Shown here: positions 26,493 to 34,829 of the stretch, one piece after another | Layout of the letters: each line of letters begins with the position of its first letter | Numbering within the stretch: the stretch's first letter is position 1 | Assembly (NCBI RefSeq): GCF_001854185.1 | Contig: NZ_CP017603.1 | Location: forward strand, 2,046,001 to 2,110,000 | Direction: 5' to 3' | Source: Clostridium formicaceticum | Lineage (GTDB): Bacteria; Bacillota; Clostridia; Peptostreptococcales; Natronincolaceae | DNA length: 64,000 nt | The notes under the pieces: generated by a model | The model's input: the letters and a program-made list of their open reading frames with translations, nothing else | Databases searched by the model: none | What the model was told of the DNA's origin: nothing | Made by a program: the position numbers and the translations under genes

Positions 26493-27494
26493 ATGAAAAA
26501 AAAGATTACGATTTTATTATCCATTTTATTGCTTATGAGTTTAACGCTTGCAGCTTGTAGTTCTAGTCCGGCAGGGACATCTGCTGGAGGTTCCGTTGAG
26601 TTTAATGTAGGTCATTCAGCTTCTGAGACTAGTCCTGTTGGACAAGGGTTAGTTAAATTTAAAGAACTTGTTGAAGAAAAAACCGATGGGCGTTATCAAA
26701 TACAGATTTTCCATAACGGACAACTTGGAGCTGAACGTGACTTGGTTGAAGGTGCTCAACTTGGGTCAATTGATATGGCAATTGCTAATCAAGGGCCAAT
26801 GACGAACTTTGCACCAAGCCTTGCTGCGGTAGACTTGCCATATCTAATCAGAAGCTATGAGCACGCGGATAATATATTCTTAGGGGAAATAGGTAAGGCT
26901 TTTATGGAAGAAATAGATGCTGCTGGACTTAAGACACTTGGATTTTGGGAATCAGGCTTCCGTAACTTAACAAACAGCAAACAGCCAGTTAATAGCGTTG
27001 CAGATGTAAAGGGACTTAAAATCAGAACTATGGAAAATCAGGCACATCAAGGACTATGGAGAGCATTAGGTGCTGACCCTGTTCCAATGTCATGGGGTGA
27101 GGCGTATACTGGAATGCAGCAAGGAGCTCTTGATGGACAAGAGAACCCATTATCTGTAATATTACAAATGAATGTAGCTGAAGTTAATAAGCATCTTGCC
27201 ATGACTGAACACGTATACGCATCTGTTGTATTCATCATGAGCCCTAATGCATGGAACAGTTTATCAGCAGAAGATCAAGCGATATTTGGAGAAGCGGCTT
27301 ATGAAGCTGGGCTATACCAACGTCAAGTACAACGTGATATGAATAATTCTGCCTTAGAAGAACTTGAAAAACTAGGTATGCAGGTTACCTATCCAGACAA
27401 GCAAGAATTTATCGATGCTTCAGAGAACTTCAAAAGAGAGTTTGGTCAAAGATATGAGGATATTATTAATAAAATCAATGAACTTGAAGACTAA
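26493..27494 (+). CDS. TRAP transporter solute-binding lipoprotein (DctP family), system 2
   Basis: A 333-residue binding lipoprotein with lipobox LAAC (Cys22). Family signatures are VKGLKIRTMENQAHQ, containing the carboxylate-clamping Arg, and the hinge motif SWGEAYTGMQQGALDGQENP. These are closer to system 3 (34830) than to system 1. The ATG follows GAGGAGG. A dctQ and dctM pair follows, then uxuA-uxuB, suggesting an aldonate or uronate ligand that ends as fructuronate or mannonate. Confidence 0.92.
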   Translation: MKKKITILLSILLLMSLTLAACSSSPAGTSAGGSVEFNVGHSASETSPVGQGLVKFKELVEEKTDGRYQIQIFHNGQLGAERDLVEGAQLGSIDMAIANQGPMTNFAPSLAAVDLPYLIRSYEHADNIFLGEIGKAFMEEIDAAGLKTLGFWESGFRNLTNSKQPVNSVADVKGLKIRTMENQAHQGLWRALGADPVPMSWGEAYTGMQQGALDGQENPLSVILQMNVAEVNKHLAMTEHVYASVVFIMSPNAWNSLSAEDQAIFGEAAYEAGLYQRQVQRDMNNSALEELEKLGMQVTYPDKQEFIDASENFKREFGQRYEDIINKINELED

Positions 27495-27534
27495 AACTTG
27501 ATAGGAAAGAAAAAGAAATAGCCAAAAGGGTAAA

Positions 27535-27573
27535 AAGCTTCCACTTACAACGAATGTTTAGAAGTGGAAGCTT
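27535..27573 (+). other. dctP-dctQ intergenic hairpin, system 2
   Basis: AAGCTTCCACTT (27535-27546) pairs perfectly with AAGTGGAAGCTT (27562-27573). No U-tract follows. It is in the same position as the hairpins of systems 1 and 3. Confidence 0.7.
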
Positions 27574-27643
27574 ATACTTAAAGAGAAAATCTAGATAAAG
27601 ATACAAACATGTTAGCGAGATTTCTAAGAAATGGGTGAAAAAG

Positions 27644-28135
27644 ATGAAAAAAAATGCATTGCTTGGGTTTTATGAAAAGATTCAAAATGGGATACACACA
27701 CTCATAACGATAATCTTAGGACTGATGATGGTTGTTATTCTATTGCAAACAGTGACAAGGTATGTTTTCTTCTACAGTCTGCCGTGGTCAGAGGAACTTT
27801 CAAGATACTTATTTGTATGGATGATTATGCTTGGGATTAATATAGGAATACGGGATGACATGCAGGTTAGAATTGATATTATAGATAAAGTATTCAAAGG
27901 TCGAGGAAAAATAGTTCTAGCTGTTTTCCAACAGCTTGTGTCGTTAATCGTTAGTGCGGTGTTCTTCTATAGTTCCTTTAACTTTATAGCCATAGGTGCA
28001 AGGCAGCTTAGTCCTGCTATGCAAATTCCAATGAGATATATTTATTTATGTCTTCCAGTTGGTCTTGGAATCGCCATGTTAGAAATATTGAGAAAACTTG
28101 TTTCTGCTGCAAAAGGTGAACTAGATGAGGTATAA
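27644..28135 (+). CDS. TRAP transporter small permease subunit (DctQ family), system 2
   Basis: A 163-residue membrane protein with four hydrophobic segments and the DctQ signature LPWSEELSRYLFVWMIMLG. The ATG at 27644 is preferred over the in-frame GTG at 27635, because GGGTGA is positioned 5 nt before the ATG. The large permease gene begins 72 nt later. Confidence 0.9.
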   Translation: MKKNALLGFYEKIQNGIHTLITIILGLMMVVILLQTVTRYVFFYSLPWSEELSRYLFVWMIMLGINIGIRDDMQVRIDIIDKVFKGRGKIVLAVFQQLVSLIVSAVFFYSSFNFIAIGARQLSPAMQIPMRYIYLCLPVGLGIAMLEILRKLVSAAKGELDEV

Positions 28136-28207
28136 AGCCCTGCGTTGTAGCAGAAGGCAGGAGAAGTATATAAAATTATATTTTGATGATGGAGGTGCTA
28201 TATACTA

Positions 28208-29494
28208 ATGGGTACTGCAGAAACCGTATTAATTGTTACGTTGCTTATTACAATGCTTGCTGGTGTACCAATCACATGGTCACTTGGATTGGCTAGTATG
28301 CTATCCATTGCTGTGAATAGTAGATTGCCAATCACAGTTATTTCGCAACGTCTCTTTACAGGAAGTGATTCATTTTCAATGTTAGCTATTCCGGCCTTTA
28401 TCCTTGCTGGCGATATTATGTCAAAGGGTGGTCTGTCTAAACGGCTTGTTAACTTTGCAAATTCGCTGGTGGGATGGATTGCTGGAGGTGTGTCATTGGT
28501 ATCGCTTGTAGCTTGTACCTTCTTTGCAGCTATTTCGGGTTCATCCGTTGCTACAACAGCCGCAATTGGTGGGTTGATGTATCCAGAAATGGTAGATAGA
28601 GGTTATCCGAAAGATTATTCCTCTGCAGTTCAGGCTATAGGAGGAACCTTAGGTATCGTTATTCCACCCAGTATTGTTTTGGTTATTTATGGAAACATAA
28701 CAGGTGTATCAGTAGCTGATTTATTGATGGCCGGAATTATTCCAGGTATTATTTGTGGTATAGCCTTATGTGTAATGGCTTACTTTATTGCAAAAAAACA
28801 AAATTTTCCAAAAGAGGCAAAGTTCGTTCCAAAGAATTTAGCTGTTACCTTTAAGGATGCTATATGGGCATTGATCATGCCAGTTATTATTTTAGGAGGT
28901 ATTTATTCTGGGGTTTTTACACCTACAGAATCCGCAGCAGTAGCTGTATTTTACGGTATTATAGTATGCGTTTTTATTTACAAGGAGTTAACCTTTAAAG
29001 ATTTATGGCCAATTATGAAGGAAACCGCAAAATCCAGTGCTAATTTGATGATGTTGGTGGTTACAGCACAGTTGTTTGGTTGGTTGATAACCTACTATAA
29101 AATACCTATTTATGTAACTGAGGTATTTATGACGGTTGCAAGTAATAAGTATATATTTTTAATTCTTGTAAATTTACTGCTTATTATAGCGGGTATGTTT
29201 ATGGAGGTAGGTGCAACAAATCTTATTCTAGCACCGATTTTAGCACCGATTGCTGTTGCTTTTGGCGTAGATCCTGTACAGTTTGGGATGGTATTTGTAT
29301 TTCTTCTAGCTATGGGTCAGGCAACCCCACCTTTTGGTACCACGATGTTTGTAGCTTCTGGTATAAGTAAAGAACCGGTGAGTCGTGTAGCAAAGCAAAT
29401 TCTACCTTTCACTGCAGTTCAAATCGCTTGCGCATTGTTGTTCTCCTTTGTACCAATTCTTTCTACACTTTTACCTTCGCTTCTTAACAAATAA
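28208..29494 (+). CDS. TRAP transporter large permease subunit (DctM family), system 2
   Basis: A 428-residue polytopic permease with landmarks MLAIPAFILAGDIM, FFAAISGSSVATTAAIG and LAMGQATPPFGTTMF. The internal loop FAAISGSSVAT differs slightly from the FGGISGSSVAD of systems 1 and 3, so system 2 is the more divergent permease. The ATG follows GATGGAGGTG. The 291-nt region after it carries a structured leader before uxuA. Confidence 0.93.
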   Translation: MGTAETVLIVTLLITMLAGVPITWSLGLASMLSIAVNSRLPITVISQRLFTGSDSFSMLAIPAFILAGDIMSKGGLSKRLVNFANSLVGWIAGGVSLVSLVACTFFAAISGSSVATTAAIGGLMYPEMVDRGYPKDYSSAVQAIGGTLGIVIPPSIVLVIYGNITGVSVADLLMAGIIPGIICGIALCVMAYFIAKKQNFPKEAKFVPKNLAVTFKDAIWALIMPVIILGGIYSGVFTPTESAAVAVFYGIIVCVFIYKELTFKDLWPIMKETAKSSANLMMLVVTAQLFGWLITYYKIPIYVTEVFMTVASNKYIFLILVNLLLIIAGMFMEVGATNLILAPILAPIAVAFGVDPVQFGMVFVFLLAMGQATPPFGTTMFVASGISKEPVSRVAKQILPFTAVQIACALLFSFVPILSTLLPSLLNK

Positions 29495-29520
29495 TAGGAT
29501 TTATTATAGGCATACGTCTT

Positions 29521-29694
29521 TAAACTTAAATTTTAATATCTAGGGCCTATGGTTTCGCTAGTTAAAAAACCGTAACCCTTAGCATATTAAAATTCATAGG
29601 TGCATGTCTATCGTAAGTAGACAAGCAAAGGTAAGAAAATACCGCATGTATTAAACTTTACAGGTAAAGGTTTTGTATGTTTAAAAATTTGCGG
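29521..29694 (+). other. Structured RNA candidate upstream of uxuA
   Basis: ATTTTAATAT (29530-29539) pairs with ATATTAAAAT (29584-29593), enclosing GGG/CCC and GGTTT/AAACC pairs. Then come a TGTCTA/TAGACA hairpin (29605-29623) and CCGCA/TGCGG (29642-29646 with 29690-29694) around a CTTTA/TAAAG hairpin. The first 50 nt match 42682-42731, in the glutamine synthetase leader, at about 38 of 50 positions without gaps. No known riboswitch consensus was recognised. Confidence 0.5.
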
Positions 29695-29785
29695 ATTTAT
29701 AAAGTTGAATTTTCATACGATTTTCCGACAAAACAATTTGTTTATGTTAGTAAAATATATTAATTTGAAAGTGGTGAAATAAATT

Positions 29786-30853
29786 ATGAAAATGACATTA
29801 AGATGGTTCGGCAGCAAACATGATAGTATAACTTTAAAACAAATTAGACAAATACCAGGCTGTGTAGGTGTAATAACAACGCTTTATGATACGAAGCCTG
29901 GAGAAGTTTGGCCTCCTGAAGCAATAAGAGCTATGAAGGAAGAAATAGAGGCAGCGGGACTTGAACTTAGTGGTATTGAAAGTGTTAATATCCATGATGA
30001 TATTAAAATTGGCCTACCAACAAGAGACAAGTATATCAACAACTATATCCAAACCCTTGAAAATTTAGGTAAGGAAGGAATCGACCTTGTATGCTATAAC
30101 TTCATGCCTGTATTTGACTGGACAAGATCTGATCTTGCTAAGGTAAGACCTGATGGCGCGACAGTTCTTTCCTATGATCAAGCCTTGATTGATCAAATTG
30201 ATCCAGCTAAGATGTTTGATCAGATGGAGTCCAGTTCCAATGGTTTTGCGTTGCCAGGATGGGAACCAGAAAGACTTGCAAGGGTTAAGGAACTGTTTGA
30301 AATGTATGAAGATGTGAATGAAGAAAAGTTATTTGAAAATCTTGTATATTTTTTAAAGGCAATTATGCCTACTTGCCAAAAATATGGCATTAAGATGGCG
30401 ATTCATCAAGATGATCCAGCTTGGCCTGTATTTGGATTACCGAGAATCGTTAATAACAAAGAAAGTATCCAAAGGATTCTTGATGCGGTTCCTGTTATGA
30501 ATAACGGATTAACATTATGTACGGGATCTCTCGGTTCTAACCCTGACAATGATATTCCAGATATGATAAGAAGTTTCAAGGGGAGAGTTCATTTCGGTCA
30601 TGTTAGAAATGTGATCCATCTTGCTCCTGGTAAATTTGACGAAGCAGCTCACCTTTCTTCCGACGGTTCATTGGATATGTATGAAATCATGAAAGCCTTT
30701 TATGAAATTGGCATGGAAGGGCCTATAAGACCAGACCATGGAAGAGCGATTTGGGATGAAGTTTCAATGCCTGGCTATGGACTGTATGATAGGGCTTTAG
30801 GAGCAACTTATTTAAATGGTATTTGGGAAGCTCTTGAGAAATCATCTAAATAA
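29786..30853 (+). CDS. uxuA: Mannonate dehydratase
   Basis: UxuA dehydrates D-mannonate to KDG. The 355-residue TIM-barrel protein has the expected metal and active-site segments IHQDDPAWPVFGLPRIV, HFGHVRNVIH and RPDHGRAIWDE, and the N-terminal MTLRWFGSKHDSITLKQIRQ common to Gram-positive UxuA. The ATG follows AAAGTGGTGA. uxuB starts about 20 nt after its stop. It would receive mannonate from UxuB, or directly from a C2-epimerase if the LarA homologue acts on gluconate. Confidence 0.95.
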   Translation: MKMTLRWFGSKHDSITLKQIRQIPGCVGVITTLYDTKPGEVWPPEAIRAMKEEIEAAGLELSGIESVNIHDDIKIGLPTRDKYINNYIQTLENLGKEGIDLVCYNFMPVFDWTRSDLAKVRPDGATVLSYDQALIDQIDPAKMFDQMESSSNGFALPGWEPERLARVKELFEMYEDVNEEKLFENLVYFLKAIMPTCQKYGIKMAIHQDDPAWPVFGLPRIVNNKESIQRILDAVPVMNNGLTLCTGSLGSNPDNDIPDMIRSFKGRVHFGHVRNVIHLAPGKFDEAAHLSSDGSLDMYEIMKAFYEIGMEGPIRPDHGRAIWDEVSMPGYGLYDRALGATYLNGIWEALEKSSK

Positions 30854-30873
30854 GTTAGGGAAGGATGATGAAG

Positions 30874-32487
30874 ATGAAGTTGAATATAAATAGCTTAAAA
30901 AATACGAAGGTTTGGGAAGATAAAGGATATAGACTTCCTAAGTTCAACTATGAAGAGGTAAAAGCAAATACAATGAAAAATCCCAACTGGATTCATTTTG
31001 GTGCTGGAAACATCTTTAAGGCATTTTTAGCGAATGTACAGCAAAATATTTTAGATGCAGGAAAAAGTGACAGAGGAATTGTTGTTGCAGAGGGTTTTGA
31101 TTATGAAATTATCGAGAAAATGAACAAACCTCATGATGATTTAACGCTTCTTGTTACGCTAAAGTCAAATGGGAGCATCGAAAAAACTGTAGTTTCAAGC
31201 ATAGTAGAGTCACTTATAGTAGATGCGGAAAACGAAGGAAATTGGAATAGACTGAAAGAGATTTTTGCAAATCCAAGTTTGCAAATGGTGAGTTTCACAA
31301 TAACTGAAAAGGGATACAGCTTAAAAGATGCTAAAGGTGAAGTTCTTCCTGCGGTTTCAGAAGATTTTAAAAGAGGGCCGAAGGCACCAGTTAGTTATAT
31401 AGGAAAAGTAGCATCTCTTGTATATGAGAGATATATAAACGGGAAAACACCTCTTGCTCTTGTAAGTATGGACAATTGCTCTCATAATGGTACGAAACTT
31501 CATAATGCAGTTAGGGCTTTTGCAAAGGCTTGGGTAACAAATGGACTGGTAGCGGATGGATTTGAAAAATATGTGAATGATCCTAATTTTATTTCCTTCC
31601 CATGGTCCATGATTGATAAAATAACCCCTAGACCTGATGCAAGCGTAAAAGAAATGCTAAAAAGTGATGGGTTTGAAGATATTGAAGATGTTATTACAGC
31701 AAAGAATACTTATGTAGCTCCTTTTGTAAATGCAGAAGAGCCTGAGTATCTTGTGATTGAGGACGTTTTTCCAAATGGAAGACCGAATCTTGAAGAGGGT
31801 GGCGTGATTTTTTCACAGAGAGAGACGGTTGATAAAGTGGAAAAGATGAAGGTGTGTACTTGTCTTAATCCACTACATACCGCCCTTGCTATATACGGCT
31901 GTCTTTTAGATTATACTTTAATTTCCAAAGAAATGGAGGACCCTGAACTTAAAGCATTGGTGGAGAAAATTGGCTATGTAGAAGGTTTGCCTGTAGTTGT
32001 AAACCCTGGAATCATTGATCCAAAAGAATTTATTGATGAAGTGCTTAATGTAAGGTTCCCAAATCCATTTATGCCTGATGCTCCTCAAAGGATTGCCACA
32101 GATACTTCTCAAAAACTTGGAATAAGATTTGGAGAGACCATCAAAGCCTATATGGAAAGAGAAAATCTTAATGTGAAAGATTTAAAATATATTCCTCTAG
32201 TTTTAGCAGGATGGTGCAGATATCTCATGGGAATTGATGATAAGGGAAATAAAATGCAGTTAAGTCCTGATCCAATGTTGGAAGAATTAACGCCTTATGT
32301 TTCAGAGATTAAGCTTGGCGATCAAGGACCTTTTACTGAAAATTTAAAACTGATTTTATCAAATGCATCGATTTTTGGTGTAGATCTATATGAGATTGGG
32401 TTAGGTAAAATCATAGAAGACTATTTTGGTGAATTAGTAGCATCTGAAGGTGCAGTAAGAGAAACATTGAAGAAGTATTTGGGTTAA
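30874..32487 (+). CDS. uxuB: Fructuronate reductase (mannitol dehydrogenase family)
   Basis: UxuB reduces D-fructuronate to D-mannonate with NADH. The 537-residue protein belongs to the long-chain mannitol dehydrogenase family: N-terminal IHFGAGNIFKAF nucleotide-binding segment, SMDNCSHNG, and the active-site region KVCTCLNPLHTALA with Asn332 and His335. The Lys precedes Asn by six positions here rather than the five seen in UxaB, apparently a subfamily trait. The start at 30874 is preferred because GGAAGG lies 9 nt upstream; earlier in-frame ATGs at 30865 and 30868 are too close. A terminator follows. Confidence 0.9.
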   Translation: MKLNINSLKNTKVWEDKGYRLPKFNYEEVKANTMKNPNWIHFGAGNIFKAFLANVQQNILDAGKSDRGIVVAEGFDYEIIEKMNKPHDDLTLLVTLKSNGSIEKTVVSSIVESLIVDAENEGNWNRLKEIFANPSLQMVSFTITEKGYSLKDAKGEVLPAVSEDFKRGPKAPVSYIGKVASLVYERYINGKTPLALVSMDNCSHNGTKLHNAVRAFAKAWVTNGLVADGFEKYVNDPNFISFPWSMIDKITPRPDASVKEMLKSDGFEDIEDVITAKNTYVAPFVNAEEPEYLVIEDVFPNGRPNLEEGGVIFSQRETVDKVEKMKVCTCLNPLHTALAIYGCLLDYTLISKEMEDPELKALVEKIGYVEGLPVVVNPGIIDPKEFIDEVLNVRFPNPFMPDAPQRIATDTSQKLGIRFGETIKAYMERENLNVKDLKYIPLVLAGWCRYLMGIDDKGNKMQLSPDPMLEELTPYVSEIKLGDQGPFTENLKLILSNASIFGVDLYEIGLGKIIEDYFGELVASEGAVRETLKKYLG

Positions 32488-32583
32488 ATGATTAAAATAA
32501 ACATAGGTAAACAAGTTCACCTAAAAGTAGGATGCTAAAATCTTAAAAAATGTGTTTGGAAGAAATAAAAAGTTTTTTTACGT

Positions 32584-32630
32584 AAGCGATGAATGATGTG
32601 TCATATCGATAGTCATTTATCGCTTTTTTA
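32584..32630 (+). terminator. Terminator after uxuB
   Basis: A 13-bp stem (AAGCGATGAATGA, 32584-32596, with TCATTTATCGCTT, 32613-32625; one G-U pair) followed by a T-rich tract. It closes module C. Confidence 0.82.
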
Positions 32631-32742
32631 TTTTTTACTTCCTGGGACACCCTATATTCTATAAAATATAAGTTAAATAAAATGGCAGAAAAGGTATGAC
32701 AAGTAAACGCTAAAATATATAGAAAACTATAGAAAAAGAATA

Positions 32743-32768
32743 TTGTATACAACTTATAATACAAGTTG
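32743..32768. promoter_or_regulatory. FadR-type operator-like pair upstream of the second regulator
   Basis: TTGTATACAA (32743-32752) is a perfect 10-nt palindrome and overlaps CAACTTATAATACAAGTTG (32750-32768), whose reverse complement contains TTGTATTATAA, one base from the module C operator core. They lie about 90 nt before the -35 box. Either FadR-type regulator might bind. Confidence 0.5.
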
Positions 32769-32857
32769 AAGATTCAAAAAAATAAAAAAATACCTAAAAA
32801 CCTTAAAATTCAAGGGTTGTAAAGGGAAATATCATAAAAAAAGTACAAAAAAAGTTA

Positions 32858-32913
32858 TTGACAAGGGTAAAGGTCTTATATATAATCAAATTAAATTATA
32901 TGTTGTCTGACAA
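32858..32913 (+). promoter_or_regulatory. Module D promoter with FadR-type operator
   Basis: TTGACA (32858-32863), 17-nt spacer and TATAAT (32881-32886) are both consensus. The palindrome TTGTCTGACAA (32903-32913) fits TNGTNNNACNA and lies about 10-20 nt after the expected transcription start, immediately before the regulator gene, suggesting autoregulation of the whole module D operon. Confidence 0.85.
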
Positions 32914-32934
32914 GTGATGGAGGAAGTGAAGAAG

Positions 32935-33630
32935 TTGGAAAAGAAAAAAGTAAATACCAGCGAAATCGTTTACAGAGCTATTGAAGAAAAGCTATTTAAT
33001 AAAGAATGGACCAGCGGCATGAAAATCGCCTCAGAGAACCAACTCTCTCAAGAATTAGGGGTTAGTAGAATGTCTGTACGGGAAGCAATTGAAAAAATGG
33101 TGGCTCTAAATGTTCTCACCAAGAGACAAGGGGAAGGAACCTTTGTCAATGAATTATCGCCTTCCATTTATCTAAACAGTCTTGTGCCAATGCTTCTTCT
33201 TGATAAGGATAACTTATTAGATGTATTGGAGTTTAGAGAAGTGATAGAAGCAGACAGTGCTAGATTTTGTGCAGAAAGATGTGACGATAGCACGATTAAA
33301 ATATTGGAAGAATGTTACCAAGTTATGTATGACAACAATGATACATCCGAAGCTTTTGCAAACGCTGACTACCAGTTTCATATGGAGATTGCAAAAGCCA
33401 GCAAAAACTCTTTAATTATAAAAGTAAATAGTATTTTAACCGATATTTGGAAGTTTCAGCAAAATGAAATTAATCGATATCTAGGTCCGGAACGAGGTGT
33501 AAAAGAGCATAAAAAAATATTGGATGCTATTAAAGAAAGAGATCCTGAGCTAGCTGCACTTTTTATGAAACGTCACGTAGCAAGAACGAAAAACGACATC
33601 TTAAGTATTAAAGAGAAAGAAAAAAAATAA
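32935..33630 (+). CDS. FadR-subfamily GntR transcriptional regulator (module D)
   Basis: A 231-residue regulator with winged helix MKIASENQLSQELGVSRMSVREAIEKMVALNVLTKRQGEG and an FCD effector domain (NADYQFHMEIAKASKN, KEHKKILDAIKERD). It resembles the module C regulator along its whole length, so the two are paralogues. The TTG at 32935 is chosen because GGAGG (32919-32923) lies 11 nt upstream; GTG 32914 and ATG 32917 have no site. The operator TTGTCTGACAA lies just before it. The operon continues through the aldolase at 40868. Confidence 0.88.
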   Translation: MEKKKVNTSEIVYRAIEEKLFNKEWTSGMKIASENQLSQELGVSRMSVREAIEKMVALNVLTKRQGEGTFVNELSPSIYLNSLVPMLLLDKDNLLDVLEFREVIEADSARFCAERCDDSTIKILEECYQVMYDNNDTSEAFANADYQFHMEIAKASKNSLIIKVNSILTDIWKFQQNEINRYLGPERGVKEHKKILDAIKERDPELAALFMKRHVARTKNDILSIKEKEKK

Positions 33631-33663
33631 AGACATTAAATATATTATTTAAGAGGTGAGGAT

Positions 33664-34743
33664 ATGAAAAGTGTAACAGTGAAGTTTCCAAACTATGCCA
33701 TTCAGGAAAACGTTCTATTTTCAGTAGGAAATGTATTAAAAGATTACGGAAAGCGTGTATTGGTGGTAGGAGGAAAAACAGCATTACAAAAAACCACAGA
33801 GCAGTTAAGGAAATCCTTTGCAAATAGCAATATACATGTTATCGATTTCCTGTGGTATGGTGGGGAATGTACCTTTCATAACATTGACAGTATTGCTGAA
33901 AGGGCAAAGGCAGAAAAAGCAGATATGATTGTGGGCGTAGGTGGAGGAAAAGCAATTGATACAGCAAAAGGTGCTGCAGAAAAAGCAGGCCTTTTATCCT
34001 TCACCATACCAACGATTGCTGCAACTTGTGCTGCCACCACGCCTTTATCGATTGTATATACAGAGAAAGGTGACTTTGAAGCTTTGTTTCATCTAAGCCA
34101 ACCGCCAGTACATATTTTTATGGATAGTGGGGTAATTGCAGATGCCCCTGCTAAGTATCTATGGGCCGGTATTGGGGATACAATAGCAAAATATTATGAA
34201 GTAGGTATTACTACAAGAGGGAAAACCTTGTCCCATAGTGCAATGATGGGAAAAGAAATCAGTATTATGTGTGTAGAACCATTGATTCAGTATGGAAAAA
34301 AAGCATTGTTGGATAGTGAAAATAAAGTAGCATCCTATGAACTAGAACAAATTATTCTAAATAATATTATCAGCACAGGAATTGTAGCCATGCTGGTGGG
34401 GGATGAGAATAATGGTGCTATTGCCCATGGTTTGTTTTATGGACTCACCTTATTAGAGGAGATAGAAAAACATCATCTTCATGGAGAGGTTGTGGCTTAT
34501 GGAGTTTTAGTGTTGTTGGCAGTAGATCATCAGGAAGAGGAATTAGATAAGCTGATTTCCTTCTATAAAGAAGTAAAATTACCTACCTCTTTAGGAGATA
34601 TTGATGTGAAAAATGATAGAAACTATCTAGAGGCTGTCTTGGAAAAGGCGATAGATGCTCCTGACATGAAAAAAACGCCTTATCCAGTAAGCAAAGATAT
34701 GTTGTTTGAGGCCATACAAAGATTAGAAGGAAAAAAAGCTTAA
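33664..34743 (+). CDS. Glycerol-dehydrogenase-like (GldA family) oxidoreductase
   Basis: A 359-residue metal-dependent dehydrogenase of the iron/zinc alcohol dehydrogenase superfamily. It has the NAD-binding VGVGGGKAIDTAKG motif, GIGDTIAKYYE with a metal-ligand Asp, and His-containing segments NGAIAHGLFYGL and HHLHGEVVAYG. It lies between the regulator and TRAP genes of module D. Possible substrates are glyceraldehyde or glycerol made from the aldolase reaction, or a hydroxy-acid intermediate; the sequence does not decide. The ATG follows AAGAGGTGAGG. Confidence 0.85.
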   Translation: MKSVTVKFPNYAIQENVLFSVGNVLKDYGKRVLVVGGKTALQKTTEQLRKSFANSNIHVIDFLWYGGECTFHNIDSIAERAKAEKADMIVGVGGGKAIDTAKGAAEKAGLLSFTIPTIAATCAATTPLSIVYTEKGDFEALFHLSQPPVHIFMDSGVIADAPAKYLWAGIGDTIAKYYEVGITTRGKTLSHSAMMGKEISIMCVEPLIQYGKKALLDSENKVASYELEQIILNNIISTGIVAMLVGDENNGAIAHGLFYGLTLLEEIEKHHLHGEVVAYGVLVLLAVDHQEEELDKLISFYKEVKLPTSLGDIDVKNDRNYLEAVLEKAIDAPDMKKTPYPVSKDMLFEAIQRLEGKKA

Positions 34744-34762
34744 AGGTTCAGTATGAATGATT

Positions 34763-34794
34763 CTTTATACTATAGCGCTAAAAATAGTATAAAG
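34763..34794 (+). other. Intergenic hairpin between the GldA-like gene and dctP, system 3
   Basis: CTTTATACTAT (34763-34773) pairs perfectly with ATAGTATAAAG (34784-34794). There is no U-tract. It is probably a processing or stability element inside the module D transcript. Confidence 0.55.
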
Positions 34795-34829
34795 TCATTA
34801 TAAAACAAACAAATAAGGGGGAAAATTTC

